Shown here: in pieces, positions 31,901-44,345 of the stretch
Layout of the letters: the number at the start of each line of letters is the position of its first letter
How positions within the stretch are numbered: the stretch's first letter is position 1
Assembly (NCBI GenBank): GCA_023375785.1
Contig: SZWC01001544.1
Location: 145,443-209,442 of the forward strand
DNA length: 64,000 nucleotides
Direction of reading: 5' to 3'
Source: Penium margaritaceum
Lineage: Eukaryota > Streptophyta > Zygnematophyceae > Desmidiales > Peniaceae
The notes under the pieces: generated by a model
What the model was told of the DNA's origin: nothing
Databases searched by the model: none
The model's input: the letters and a program-made list of their open reading frames with translations, nothing else
Position numbers and translations under genes: made by a program

Positions 31901-33000
31901 CTGGCGTCGGCCATCAATTTTGGTCGCCAGCTTAGACTAGCCATTAGATTTGTTTTTCTAGGTTTGTACTAGATATTGTATTCAAAGTTTGACTAAAGGA
32001 AATCCATCCATTAGGTTTGTCGATGGCTCAGATTTGGTCGTGTCTTGAGATGTTTTAGTACATGGTGGTCAGTGTGGAAGAAACATAATCGGCATTCCAG
32101 ATAGCACCGCCATGTTTTTTATGCATACACGACTGCCAACCTTTGTTTATCGTATGCGACGTAGTGTGTTCCAACCCCTGTAGCTTTCTGGAAGTATACA
32201 CAACCATTTTTTCTTCATTGCCGTTGCCTTGGGAGAGAATAGCTTTGATTGCTTGTCTAGATGCACTGTTGGCCATGATACATTCCACCATTAAATGATT
32301 CATGTTTGCTGGGCCCCTAACTCCACTCAAGGGTTCTACGAGTAGAATCGGAGAGAGGCACTGACTCTTGAGCATAAGCGTTCGTAAATTAGCAGGAACA
32401 GTAGTAAAATCCAAAAAATACTTGGACATTGCAAACTTTGGTTGACTTCAGCCAATCAGGGACCGCCTCCACTTTTTTTGGGTCCATGGTAATTTGACTG
32501 CAGCTGATGATGTGGCCCAAAATCTCGATCAAACGGTGACCAGAGTCACAATCTGAGATTTTTCCACAGATTTTCTCTCTTCGTGAAATTTGGAGAAAGT
32601 TTTGGAGGTGTCCGTCATGCTCTTATGGAGTGCGACTGTGCACCAAGAATTCTTTGAGACATGTGAGAAAAAAAATTCATTTAGGTATGGCCAAAAGTGG
32701 TTATTCATTACCGCCATAAATGTTGTTGGGGTGTTTATGAGTCTAAATGGCAGAACCGTAAACTCAAAGTGCCCGTACCTGGTGCAAAATAATGTCTTCT
32801 TGATGTCCTTATTTGATGCGTGGATCTGATGATGACCACTGCGTAGGTTGAATTTCGTGAGAGTTCTTGTCTCATGGTGTTGGTTGGAAAGTTCATCTGC
32901 TCAAGGGAGGGGGTAGCGGTCATTCAACACCCGGTAGTCCATGCACATCTGCATCCCACCAGTCTTCCTTTTCATAAAACATTCATCTGTGGTGTGTAAG
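31901..33000 (-). pseudogene. Gyp-4 RT and RNase H remnant, cut by Cop-5
   Basis: RNase H is at 32055-32429 (VVYTSRKLQGLEH, then HKKHGGA), and RT fragments at 32429-32990, including a region matching the Gyp-6 TF(M)AAMN stretch (32690-32717). Frames are badly broken. Homology to Gyp-6 (about 45600-45640) stops at 33000 where the Cop-5 LTR begins and resumes at 41882. Confidence 0.7.
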
Positions 33001-33620
33001 TAGCGGCAGAATACCGGCACAAGCTCCCTACGATGCTAGTGAGGATCACACGGCACCCATGGCGATGGGAGAGACAAGGAATTGGTGAAAAACCATTGAG
33101 AGATCACAAGAGGCAAGAGTGACTGGAGTCATGGGCTAGCGAGCTCTTAGCAACCGGTTGACCAGGCCACCCACTCGAGTGGCTTGAAGTGGGGCCCGGC
33201 CGCCACCCCGGGGTCGAACCAAACTGGTCGGCAAGAAGCCACCGTGGTTTCTCACACTCCGGAACGACCAAGAGTGTGGCCTCGTAGGATCAGCAACCCG
33301 GTGCTCTAAACAACAAATCTAGCCAAGCATGCACATCAACCACATAGAGAACCACATCGACCATGCATGTATCTCCCACGTATTTCTCTCATGTTTTCAG
33401 CCAAGTGAAAGATAATCACCACATGCTCATAACAACAAACATTCTCTCTGATGAGACTCAGCATGACAGAGCTCGTGTCAATCTTGCACCCGGCTCAGAC
33501 GCCAATCATGTGTGGCCTGCAACGCGTGCACCTTGAGCTTCATGTCAGCTTAGTCACCTGCAGTGATGGTGTGTGTGAATGGATGGAGTCAAGAGGTTAC
33601 TTGCGTGTCTCACAGTCACA
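33001..33620 (-). mobile_element. Cop-5 3' LTR (about 620 bp)
   Basis: It matches 41266-41881 with scattered substitutions and small indels (visibly more diverged than the Cop-3 pair). On the minus strand it starts TGTGACTG, preceded by a G-rich tract (ATGGGGGAG) at about 33630. No target duplication is evident at the two outer borders. Confidence 0.85.
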
Positions 33621-35240
33621 ACCAATACTCCCCCATGACCCACAGACGACCAGTCCACACACCACAAAGAGAACAATAGTACAGGCAACAGGAAAAGAGT
33701 GGTCACATCAATCAGGGGCATCGCGTGCATGCACAACGCCAACTACATGCATGGCAGCCTTGAACATTCCACTGCTAACAGCTGTGGTGAGAAATTATCC
33801 ACGCGGCTCAAGAGTGTCGACTCAGACAACCTGGACTTCTCCTGTGGCAATGCGCTCGTGAACAAAGTGATGCTCAATGCTGATGTGCTTAGTGCGTGAA
33901 TGATGCATGCCATCATGCTCAATGATTGCCTTGGTGCTTTGTTTGTCGTAGTGTAGTGTGATGCAATGGATGGGTACACAAAGCTGTTGCAGCAAGGGAG
34001 AAAGCCACACATTCTCACACGTAGCCGCTCCAAGCGTGACGTACTCAGCCTCACTGGAGCTACGTGCAACACATCCCTCTTTTCCACTCTTCCATGAGAT
34101 AGCAGTCCCACCCACAAGAAAGATGTAGCTAATGTGACTGCGTGTGTCTGTATCATGAGCCCAGTCACTATCGGTGTACCCGTTAACGACCACAAAAGAC
34201 TGCTTTTCTGTAGCAGAGCCCTACACGTGTGGTTGAAAATGCATAGCAGATTACAGGCAACGCTGCCTCAAGATGCCTATGACAAGCCTGTTGAGAGAAG
34301 TAGGTAAGAAAGTTGACCGAGAAGGCCATCTTTGCTCGAGTGGTGGTGGCAAGGTACCTCAAAGATCCGATCACGGTGAGATAATTGGTGACGTCGACAG
34401 GCTCTCCTAGTCGAGACGAGTCAACTGACTTCAGCAGGCGCTGACCAGCTGGATTCATCGGTGTGGATACAGTGGGAGTGTCAGCTAACAGAGAGGCAAA
34501 GCGCTCCCCTAGGCTGCGGATGTAGGCAGCCTGCTGTACGTGAAGTGCAGCGTGCGGCTTTGGCAATCACGCTCAAGTTCCATGCCAAGGAACACTTGAG
34601 CTGGACCCAAGTCCTTCATCTTGTACGTGGACTGAAGAAGAGAATTCACTCTCTGCACAAGAGCAAGGCTGGGTGACGCAATGAGGGAATCATCTACGTA
34701 GACTAGGATGGCCACGAAGGGCTGCGAGGGTGTACTAAGGAAGAGTGTTGGGTCAATAGTGCTACGATGGTAGCCACCTCTATCGAGCGTGGATGAAATC
34801 TCCAGGGTCCAACAATGGGGCGTTTGCTCAAGCCTGTACAAGGCCTTACGCAGCCACCAGACCTTGTTTGTGCCATCCATAAAGTCTAGGGGCTGAACCA
34901 TGTAGATTTCCTTGTCCAAATGTTTGTGCAAGAACACATTGTTGACATCCATCTGCGTCCAGTCATGCTGGACGACCAGACTCAAGAGAGCTCGGGCCAT
35001 GGTGTACCATCCGACTAGAGCAAACGTCTCATCAAAGTCGATACGTGTAATCTGGGTGGCTCCATTAACGGCATTGTACCTGTCAACGGTGCCATCAGGC
35101 TTCAGCTTACACCAAAGGACCCAACAGGCCGAAATAGCCTTGCGGCCTGCTGGGAGATCAATAAGTTCAAAGACCTTATATTCATTCAGGGTAATGAGCT
35201 CCTCTTACATGGACTTTTCCTAGAGATCATTTTCAGCTGC
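33621..35240 (-). pseudogene. Cop-5 copia reverse transcriptase and RNase H
   Basis: RNase H, 33822-34193: GYTDSDWA, SSSEAEYVTL, the RTKHISIEHHF block and a clean end. Connection, 34183-34566: YLTVIGSLRYLATTTR. RT, 34509-35000: TQMDVNNVFLHK, KALYRLEQTPHCW (YGLKQAP altered) and an intact YVDD (LVYVDDSLI), then YKMKDLGPAQVFLGME. N-terminal RT continues to about 35220 with breaks. Three frames are used, so at least two frameshifts are present. It is similar to Cop-1 and probably the same family. Confidence 0.9.
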
Positions 35241-36018
35241 CTCTTTTGCTTGAAGGACAATGGTAGGCTCTTGTGGAAGTGAGGGAAGTCCCACTTACCG
35301 CAAAATATGCGGTGACATAGCCAGCGACAGATGTCGCAAGGGCACTATGGAACTCGTGAGCTACGAATGCATACCCCACCGCTTAGTTAGGGTGGACAAC
35401 ACTTACAGCCAATCCTAGTGCATCCAGGTTAGTAGGTCCAGTAGAGGAACCGACTCCAGTGAAGGATGTAGTGGAACGGGTGTGATGCTGAGAGGGATGA
35501 ATGGACTGTGAGGCAGAGTGTTGTACAAGGGAACAAAGTCTCCCTCCTTGGGTGTATGGATCTGGACCGGCTGGAGGGGCATCACAGATGGGAGGGGATG
35601 TTGTCTCACAAACAGACATTGGACTGCAGAGCAAGATTCAAAATGACACATGGAGGAGACTTTGCCGGAATGTCGGTAGATAGTGGAGAAGCGCTAAGAG
35701 GCGTTGGCACAGACTCAGAGGATGCAGAAGGAGAAGGCATCAGGGAAGGACCAGTTGGGGAACCAGACAGGATGCTGGGAAGCATGTTAGATGGTGAAGA
35801 GGGAGAGAGAGACTAGAGGGAGACGGGACCACACTAGCGGGAGATGGTGGGGCTCGTGCAAGACCGGAGGCAGAGACAGACCCATCCATCCCAAGCCAAC
35901 GGAGCGAGCTCAGGGAAGAGGATGGAGCGACACGGGGTAGGTTGCAAGGAAAGACATCCTCAAAGAAGAGGGTATCATGAGACTAAACAACACGTACATG
36001 GTTGTGGTCCCAGAAGCG
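35241..36018 (-). pseudogene. Cop-5 integrase-RT linker remnant
   Basis: It lies between integrase and RT. Short minus-strand frames rich in Pro and Ser (35383-35651) are typical of the variable copia linker, and no domain is seen. GA-rich plus-strand composition (35690-35900) is a consequence. Confidence 0.5.
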
Positions 36019-37270
36019 TCATTCCTTGGACATGGCAGAGACACTGAGGAAGGTACACAGGCCTGCACGCAGACTGAGGTTGCTTTCTCGAACGTCCTCG
36101 GGAAGCCAGGCGGCAGTGGCACAGCCCCCAGCAAGGCAAAGGTCAGCATGACACCCAAACCAACACTCAAAAGGGATGACATGACGAGGAAGGGGACCGT
36201 GGGAAACAAGGTTTGAGATCCACATCATGTAGGACATGGCTTTAAAAGAAATTGGAGGAGGGAGATCAGGCGCATTGAGGATGGTGCAAACACCATCAGC
36301 GAGAGTCTTGTTCCAGCGTCTAAACACGTCGTTTTGGGGTGTGTAGGGAGCTGTAGCTTCAATACTGACCCCGCGAGAAGTGAAAAAGTGAGCAGTGGGG
36401 ACTATAAACTCCCCACCATGCTCACAACAAAAAGACACGAAGATGACAAACACAAGCAAGTTCAACCCAGGGAAGCCATTACTCAAGACTGGAGCACACA
36501 TCACTCTGCAACTTGAGAGTAAAGACCCAGTGCATGCGGGAAAAATCATCAGTGAGACAAAGGACATGGCGATCAACCTCCCCAAGTGCCTTATGTGGGA
36601 GCGGCCTCTTGACATCAGCATGCAAAAGATCAAGGGAATGAGATGTGTGTGACTCAGAGATGGAAAATGAGGAACGATGAACTTTGCCTTGAGTACTATC
36701 AAGGCAATTAGATGGGCTAGGGACGGGAAATCTGGCAGCATCAAGACCATCCGCTGGAAGCACATGAAGCAAACTTTCAATGGCAGCAGTGTGAACGTGA
36801 CAAAGGCGACGATACAATAGTTGTACGTGCACAGGGGAAAGAGAGCGAGCAACGTGCAGATGGGCAGAGGTGGTTGGAGCAGGTGCAAAGGAGGGGACAC
36901 AAAACAAGTGGTCACAACATTTTCCCTCAAGCAAGAGGTGGCCAGAGGTGCGATGAGAGATAGAGGCAACGCCGCACCTAGAGGAGAAGTCTATGCCTTG
37001 GTCGTCTAGCGTCGTAACAGAAAGAAGATTCAGCTCAAGCGATGAAACATACAGGATGCCCGGCAATAACAGTTGCCCCCCGGGGCTCACAAGGTGCACG
37101 ATGCCAACCCTCTGAACAGGAAGCAGCTACCCAGAGCCGGTACGAACAAAGAAAACAGAGCCAACAGGACCAAGTGAGACAAAGGACAAACGCGACCAAG
37201 TTATGTGGTAGGTGGCTCTAGATTCAAGAATCCAGAAGCCACCCAACGCACGAACTGTGGAGGGATCACG
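36019..37270 (-). pseudogene. Cop-5 copia integrase
   Basis: N-terminal zinc region: YRRLCHVH is kept, but the Cys pair is reduced (NCLDSTQGKVH, one Cys as Ser). The core has LLHADVKRPLP (first Asp), then CLTDDFSRMHWV. The second block reads EHGGEF instead of DRGGEF, so a catalytic Asp is lost. The PQNDVFRRWNKT block lacks the usual VSER Glu. C-terminal blocks include SYMMWISN and ECWFGCHADL. Two frames are needed. The integrase is dead. Confidence 0.88.
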
Positions 37271-39133
37271 ACTAACTGCAACACTGGCAGCGTGCAGAGA
37301 AAAAATGTTGGCCACATGCAGCAAGACAACGGGGAAAGCAAACAGAGTGCCACTCTTCAATCCATGAGACATCAGCAAGAGGACAGCCGAGAACATGACC
37401 CGATGTAGGACCACTTAACTCCCCATCAACAATACACACAAGTGACTCGAACCCGGAACATCCACTCACACCTCCTCGATCATGAAAGTGACAATGGTGG
37501 ACGGCGTGGGAGAGAGTAGCGTCCAACTCGTGCTCATCCTCATTTGGGTCAGGAGTGAGAAAGACATCCGAGAAAGGACGCCGGGATTGATAGATGGGAG
37601 ATTCCTCGGTGAGAGGAGAATAGGAGCCGGAAGGGTTGCCATAGTAGACCGTCCTCCCATACCCTGGGGGCCACTCCCAAGGATAAGGCAGCAAAGGTGG
37701 AGCTGCAACGGTGCTATAGACGGCAGCTACGGTGGGGACAGAAGCACTGCAACCAGTTGGAGCTATTGAGGTGGCGGCACAAGAAGAACCTCCAAAGCCA
37801 CCATAAGAGCGTTCCCAGTGCACCCGCATGGGCAACACAAGGCGCTCATTGTTCAGTGGTGCCGGACACTTTGATGGCGATAGTTTGGTGGCGCCGTAGC
37901 TCCAACACGTGATAGTGCTAGGAAGAGGAAGAGATGTTGCTGGAGCCCTTCCCTTTGCCACGACCAGCTGGCTAGCCGGCACCAGAACCGCCAGTGCCTT
38001 TGCCCTGATAGCCACCGCGGCCACCCTCCCTCCCCTTTGGTTGAGGAGAGATGTCACAGAGGAGGAGGGTGAGGATGATGAGGTAGAGGATGAGGAGGTG
38101 GAAGGGAGTGAGGTGGTGGCAGCTGCAACACCTGCACGATGGATGCGTTTGTTTTAGAGGGCTCTCCACCAGTCAGTGAGGCGCTAGGCAGTGAACTCCA
38201 AGAGGGCCCCAATGCCAGGGGGGGCATTAGCAAGTACAGGCTCAGATGTAAGATGCTTCAGCTTAGAAGTTTTCACCTTCCTGAAGATTTTGGACAGTTT
38301 GGGAATGAGGCCGTTGATGATGGAGAGAACAACAAGAGGCTGTCCAGGAGCCGATTTGCAAAGGTCACATAGAAGGCGGAGGCTGCAGACCCAGTAGGTG
38401 TCTGCAATTTCATCAACACACATAGAGAGCATGTTGAACTGGACCGTGAGTACTCTCTATGCTGCGTGGCGAGTGATAGTGGTGCGGTACTTGATGAGTG
38501 CATAAGGGCCAACAAGGTTAGCAAGCGTGCGGCGGGTTGTGTCAGCATTGTAGGATCCTATCTCCACAGTGTGATCATTAGGTCCAGCACGGATAAGAGC
38601 ACGAACAGCATGTGCGGACTTAGCATCCGTGGGCAAGAAAGCAAGATTTGCAAAGGGATTTGGTTCGTGACAGTATACCCAAAGCTGTTCACCCTGTGCC
38701 CAGGCACTAAAACCAACCTCCGAGGAAGCAAAGGCAAGGGTAGCGGTGAAGTGAGGTGGTGCGGAATGAAAATCAGGTTTGCGGTGTGTGGGCTGTGCAA
38801 GGGCTTTGGCAGCGGCAGCACCTATAGCAGCCGCAACTTCAAGGGGGTGAGAAGTGAGAGAGAGCCAATGGCATCTGATGCAAAAGTAGGTATGGTGGAG
38901 AATACAGCAACAATGCCAGCAGCAGCAGACAGAGAGGGTATAGAGCGTAGTGCAGGCTACAAGCAATTGAGGACCAAATCAGCTATGTGGTCATCGAAGG
39001 TTTCCTGGTCATCCTGTTCAATGCGCAGTTTCTCTTTTGTAGTGCGTTGTGCGGTGAGAGCTACCTGGAGAGCACCATGCTCTCACCATAGCTCCTCCTG
39101 TAGTGCGGCATACTGGTCATCATCAATAGGCAT
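37271..39133 (-). pseudogene. Cop-5 copia gag and protease
   Basis: The ATG at about 39133 on the minus strand starts MPIDDDQYAALQEEL; a TGA follows a few codons on. Gag continues in pieces at 38457-38966 (AWAQGEQLWVYCHEPNP), 38184-38432 and 37272-38057, with a decayed zinc knuckle near 37880 (CWSYGATK...SKCP; second Cys as Tyr, His lost). The protease motif near 37230 is ILESRATYHI where the family has ILDSGATYHI, so both catalytic Asp and Gly are changed. Confidence 0.8.
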
Positions 39134-41265
39134 GGTGAGCAGTGGGAGAACTCAATGGATTTTTTTTTTGGGGCAGAGTTTCCCTTGTCCTAGTGAGCAT
39201 GGAAAGGTAAGATGGGTGTAGCTTATCAAGTTAGTGCTGCAAGGCAACAAATCTGAATGCACACACACGGCCACATGGGAGAAGAGAGGAGAAAGGGAGA
39301 AAGATGTCCAAGAGATAGGTGGAAAAAAGCTCACCAGAGCTAAAGGCGTAGACTAAACTGGGATGGAAGGGCACCTGCTGCTAAAGCTACGATGACTGCC
39401 ACACATAAGAGGTGGAGAAAATGAGGCAGGTGACCCCAGCAAGGGCAGCACGTGTGAGGGTGGAGACGACTGCTGCAGTTGTAGCAAGAAAGAAAACCTG
39501 ATGGCCTTGGGGTGATGACGTAGCTACAGAGGATGCGTGAAATGCGGAGGTGTGGATGGAGACAACGGCACTGGAGAGGGCAGTGGAAAAAACAGTTGTT
39601 ACTGCTGCTACAGAGTCTGCCGCGGTGGCAACCTACGTGACGATGTTCACTGCTGCTGCTGCGAGGCCCTTGGTCAACAACAGCAGCGATGTAGGTTTCA
39701 ACAGCCCTGCCAAGAGTAGTGCTGGCAGGGGCACGTGCAGCACATGCTGTTGTAGAAAATGTGGAGGAGACAGCAACACTAGAGACAAGTGTTGCTTCCA
39801 GGATAGTGTGTAACATCAAGAAACAAGAGGCCCACATGATGCAACTGCAACCTAGGAAGCAGCAGGAGATGTAGCATGACGAGAATTGGTGTATTGACGA
39901 GGTGCCTCTACTGGTGTTGCTGGTGCTCCTAGAGCTACTAGTGCCGCCCCGCTAGGAACGGTACGCTGACTTTGCCAACACGCCCTACGGGCAATGGGAT
40001 AGCTAACAGGTGATTGAGGACGTCGTTGGTCCTGTGGCTAGTGCGTTTTGCACGGTCAGCAAGTAATCGAAGGCTAGATGGCAATGGCACCATATTCTAC
40101 AGTGTCAGTGTGAGCCTCATCCTTTGCCGGGTCGTAGTCCTTCCTAGGGTAGTATCCTAGGCTCTCACGGTGGTGGTGCGTCCACACCTTGTACTTTGCC
40201 AGCTCCTTGTAGCAGGCAATCTCCTCATTGTTGTGGACACGTTCAAGCCAACCCCTCAGAGGTGGGGACCGAATCCGTGTCAGGTGGTGAAGCCAGGATG
40301 GCGGTCTAGGCTATGGGCATGACTGTTGCTGCTGCTGCTACTGGGTAAGAGGATATGGGAGAGAATGCTCCTGGTGTGTGAGCAGCGGGGCTGGGCAGCA
40401 AAGGCTGCTGTGAAGCTGTGAGTTACAGGTTGCGGTACTACATGGCAAGACATGTACGGGGTAGAAATTCCTGAGGCTGGTGAGCGATAGGGCCGGGCAG
40501 CGTGGCTAAAGTGGCCTGTGCATTGTGATCTATGAGACTGCATAACAGAGGTCAACAGTGTAGCAGAGAGCTGCAGGGCAGCCGGAAGCAGTGCAGCTGA
40601 GAGCTCCAAGCTTCAAGATACAAGTTGTGCTGCGTGGTAGGACATGTGTGGGGATAGAAACCCCTGTGACCGCGTAGCAATGGGGCAGCAAGACATCATG
40701 GCCGGGCAGCATGGCCGCTATGGATCTGCGAATGATGAGCTACGAGGCTATGTGGCAGTAGAGGCACGGAGCAACCGAGAGCTGTGGGATAGCCAAGAGC
40801 TACGAAGCAATTGAGGGTGATGCAGCTGCGATGCCAGACTAGAGCGGTGTGACATCCGCGGTGACCAGGCAGCAATGGGGTTGTGGGATAGCAGTTTTAG
40901 ATAGCATGGCGGCAAGGGGTTTGTAAACTATGAGCTGCGGGACTCTGCAAAAGAGATCAACGATGCAACAGAGAGCTGCGAAGCAGCTGGCATCGCTGCA
41001 GAGAGAGGATCTACGAACTATGTGTTGTGGGTCTACAAACAGCGAGTCTGTGAACTGCGAGTTGCAGGGCTGTGGGACAGAGGTTAGTGGTGCAACAAAG
41101 AGCTGCGGAAGAGCTGTGAGTGGCACTTGGAGTGGCAAGCTGCAAGACACGAGCTGTGGATGCGGGGCCCATTGTGGCGGCAAGAGTGCCACTACGTGTA
41201 TCGTTCCACTGATCTTGGATCGATAGAGAGGAGGGGATTTCCCCACTTTCTCAGAGACCAATAGG
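39134..41265 (-). other. Cop-5 long leader with degenerate repeats
   Basis: About 2.1 kb between gag and the 5' LTR is noncoding as far as can be seen. It holds diverged repeats; a unit containing CAACAGAGAGCTGC-like sequence recurs near 40549, 40951 and 41081, and a GGACATGTRYGGGG-like unit near 40455 and 40645. Next to the LTR the minus strand has TTGGTCTCTGAGA, a weak match to the initiator-Met primer site. Copia leaders are usually much shorter. Confidence 0.6.
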
Positions 41266-41881
41266 TAGCGCCAGAATGCTAACACAAGCTCCCTACCATA
41301 CTTGTGAGGGTCACAAGGCCGCCATGGCAACAGAAGAGACAAGGAATCGGTGAGAAACCCTTGAGAGATCACAAGAGGCAAGAGTGACTGGAGTCATGGG
41401 CTAGCGAGCTCTTAGCAACCGGTTGACCGGGCCATCCACTCGAGTGGCTTGAAGTGGGGCCCGGCCGCCACCCCGGGGTCAAACCGAACCAGTCGGCAAA
41501 AAGCCGCCGTGGTTTCTCACACTCCGGAACGACTGAGAGTGTGGCCTGGTAGGATCAGCAACCCGGTGCTCTAAGCTACAAATCTAGCCAAGCATGCACA
41601 TCAACCACATAGAGAACCACATCGACCACGAGCGTCTGTGGATGCATGCATCTCCCACATATTTCTCTCATGTTTTTAGCCAAGTGAAAGCTAATCACCA
41701 CATGCTCTCTAATGAGACTGAGCATGGCAGAGCTCATGCCAATCTTGCACCCGGCTGAGATGCCGATTATGCGTGGCCCGCAACACGTGCACCTTGAGCT
41801 TCATGTCAGCTTATTCACCTGCAGTGATGGTGTGTGTGAATGGATGGAGTCAAGAGGTCACTTGTGTGTCTGAGAGTCACA
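41266..41881 (-). mobile_element. Cop-5 5' LTR (about 616 bp)
   Basis: It matches 33001-33620, with the same plus-strand left start (TAGCGSCAGAAT) and right end (GTCACA). It has a small insertion (GAGCGTCTGTGGATG) and a deletion relative to the other copy. To its right, Gyp-4 homology resumes. Confidence 0.85.
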
Positions 41882-41975
41882 AAAAACATGGTGTTGAGTC
41901 ACATAAAAGGCCTGATGAACTCCTAATTCAGCTTTACTTCTAGCTGCCTTTGGAGTTTGGTGAGGTCAAGGTCAC
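41882..41975 (-). pseudogene. Gyp-4 continuation beyond Cop-5
   Basis: The sequence aligns with the pre-RT region of Gyp-2 (8930-8990) and Gyp-6 (45650-45700), picking up just where Gyp-4 stopped at 33000. It is short and decayed. This shows that Cop-5 inserted into Gyp-4. Confidence 0.55.
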
Positions 41976-42317
41976 TCAGTTGATTTCATGAAACTCAAAC
42001 CCGGCTGGTTAGGACCGTTTCAGACCAAGCAAAAGCAAACCACAACACAAACTTCCCTGGCAGAGACATCTCACCCCCACCTCCTATGCAAGTGGACGGG
42101 GATATGGAGTACGTGATTGAAGATAAACTACGACATTGACGCCACGGGAAAACGACCAAATACTTGGTCAAGTAGCATGGCTACGACGCGGCGCATAAGA
42201 GCCGGGAACAGTGCAATAACCTTCAAGATGTCTATCATTTTATAGACGACTACTACCATCGTCACGAGCCTATGTCTGCTAACACGCCGGGACATTGTAG
42301 CTAAAAGGAGGGAAAGT
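41976..42317 (+). pseudogene. Gyp-5 integrase tail and chromodomain (plus strand)
   Basis: The plus strand reads LKPGWLGPFQ (integrase C-terminal region), then after a deletion DMEYVIEDK, KYLVKWHGYDAAH, NNLQDV and FIDDYYH, a chromodomain like that of Gyp-6 but on the opposite strand. One stop follows DKLRH. A purine tract AAAAGGAGGGAAAG precedes TGTTACAT at 42318, the start of the 3' LTR. The rest of the element is missing. Confidence 0.8.
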
Positions 42318-42459
42318 GTTACATCCCCAACATACATGAGTCTGTGAGCTTCTCAAGTGGGCATTTTTGTCATTGTATTTATGGCCCATTGCGCATCGTC
42401 CACCTCAAGATTCTTATGTAGTTCGGTCGAGGGCATCTTGGCCAACTGCCCCAACCTCT
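42318..42459 (+). mobile_element. Gyp-5 3' LTR, first part
   Basis: It starts TGTTACATCCCCAACATAC after the polypurine tract. It is the reverse complement of the end part of Gyp-6-type LTRs (contains CCAACTGCCCC). It is interrupted at 42459 by Gyp-6; the rest follows at 49854. Confidence 0.75.
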
Positions 42460-43009
42460 TCTTATGTCGAACAGAGCGTACATGGTGAACAGGTACAAGT
42501 TGGGAGGCAAAACACAATTTCGAATTTGGGACACTTGAGCAGTTCATAACTCACGGTAAGTGTACTTCGATGACAAGTATAAAAATGGTCGAACATATAC
42601 ATACAAGTGTCGAGTTACAAATGAGACATAGTTGGGGTCGTTGGTTCGATTGTCGAGCAGCGCGTGCGGGGTCGCGTCGTGAGTGGTTGGGTTCAAGAAG
42701 GTCCACCGAGAAACTAGGGTTCTTCAAGAATCGACGGTGAAGATGCGAGATGCATCTTTATAAACTGAGACTCGTATCGGTGCGTCAAGAAGTCAACCAA
42801 AAGTTCGCGATACTTCTGTCGTAGGTTTGCGAGAGTGGTCAAAGTTGTCAGAAGGCTTGTGAAGATTCACTAAGGCGGGGGGAGTTGGCCAGTTTGTCCT
42901 CGACCGTCCAAGTATACATGGCAATCTCGCGACGCAATGGGCTATTTGTGCAATAACAGGAATGTTCACTCCCAAAGATTAGGGACTCCTGTATGTCTGG
43001 TACGTAACA
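42460..43009 (-). mobile_element. Gyp-6 3' LTR (550 bp)
   Basis: It matches the non-gap parts of 48512-49853. It ends TACGTAACA at 43009, followed by CTTCCCCCCTTTTAG, a polypurine tract on the minus strand. A minus-strand TATA box (GTTTATAAAG) is at 42756-42765. Confidence 0.88.
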
Positions 43010-44345
43010 CTTCCCCCCTTTTAGGCACAACGTCTCGGCGCATGTGTAGATGGGGCCCGGTGACTGCGGTAGTAGCTGCCGATAAGGTGATGGATGCCTC
43101 GGTGGTTGTCGAATGGTTCCCAGCTGTTGTGCGCGGCAGTTTACCCATGCCACTTGACAAGATACTCTATTGTTTTGCCTCGTCGTCGATGGCCAAGGGT
43201 GTCCTCGATGACAAAACTGTGTCTCTTCATCCACTTGAACGAGAGGCGGAGTAGGGACGTCTCTGTCGAGGAAATTCTCTGTAAGGTCTTTTCTGTGCTT
43301 GAGTCTGCCGATATGGAAAACCAGGTGAAGTTGCATAGTGTCAGGGAGTTTGAGTTGTGCAACCACGGGGATTTGCATGCACAAGATCTGAAACGGGCCC
43401 ATACACCCGGGTTTGAGCTTCGGATTGTCGGCTCCGCAGAGTTTGATGTTAGCCATATTGAGGAGGAATTTGTCGCCAGTAGACAATATGTCGTTGCTGC
43501 GATGTTGGTCAGCTGCGCGCTTCATCGTTGCTAGTGTCTTGGCGAGGACTTGCCGTGTTTCCTCCCAGATGGTGGTGAATTCTTGGCGTTGAACGTCGAC
43601 CGTGAGGATGTTGTTGCAACATTGTAGTCCAACTAGTATGGCGGGGATTTTGCCATACACCACTCCAGCTGGAGCTTTTCCTGTTGCAGTGGAAACTACT
43701 GAATTATCCACGATTTTGGCGGTTGGAAGTTTCTGTGCCAAATCCGCCCCGTGAGGTTTGCATAGTGTCCTGAGGACTTGTTCCAGCGTCTGGTTTGTGT
43801 ACTCGGTTTGACTGTCGGTTTGAGGATGAAACACCGTTGAAAGATGAATTTTGCTGCCGTAGCAGGTCATCAGTTTGCGCTGATAATGGCTGGTTAATCG
43901 ACCGTCTCTGTCGTTTGTGATGGTTCTCGGTACGTCGTGTAGCCGTACGATGTTGTTTAGTAACAGCCACGTTGTTCCTTCAGCCGTGACGTGTTCGTTA
44001 TCAGGATGAGGTAGGAATTCTTTTTAGCCTATCCACGACCACGAGGATTGCGTCATATCCCTCGAGTGTGACTGATAATCCCAAGACAAAGTCCATGGAG
44101 ATATCTGTCCATGATTCTTTCGGAATAGGGAGCGTTTGCAGAAGTCCGGGTGGCCGTCTGCGATAGGATTTCTGTCGTTGACATGTATCACAGGATGTGC
44201 AGAAGTTGTCCACGTCAGATTGCATCTTGTCCTACCAATAGATCTTTGCCAACTTCTTCAACATCTTGTCCTCTTCAAAATGCCCGCTTGGTCCTATGTT
44301 GTGGCATTCTTTGAGCAGCATACGACGAAGTTTGCCGTTCAGGGG
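43010..44345 (-). pseudogene. Gyp-6 chromovirus integrase and chromodomain
   Basis: Integrase zinc region and first core block, 44001-44350: the CDTCQRQK pair and ISMDFVLGLS with the first Asp. The second catalytic block at about 43880-43910 is decayed; then TVFHPQTDSQTEYTNQ holds the Glu. C-terminal part: NPKLKPGCMGPF and LHLVFHIGRLK in one long frame (42848-43870). The chromodomain at 43362-43030 (IEYLVKWHG, then TAA, then AAHNSWEPFDN) is in another frame. This is one of the clearer chromodomains in the window. Inactive. Confidence 0.88.

Noticed and set aside
33001-41881. Target-site duplication for Cop-5
   Set aside because: The five bases outside the two LTRs (GTAAG and AAAAA in my best alignment) do not match; the copy is old, or the borders have changed.
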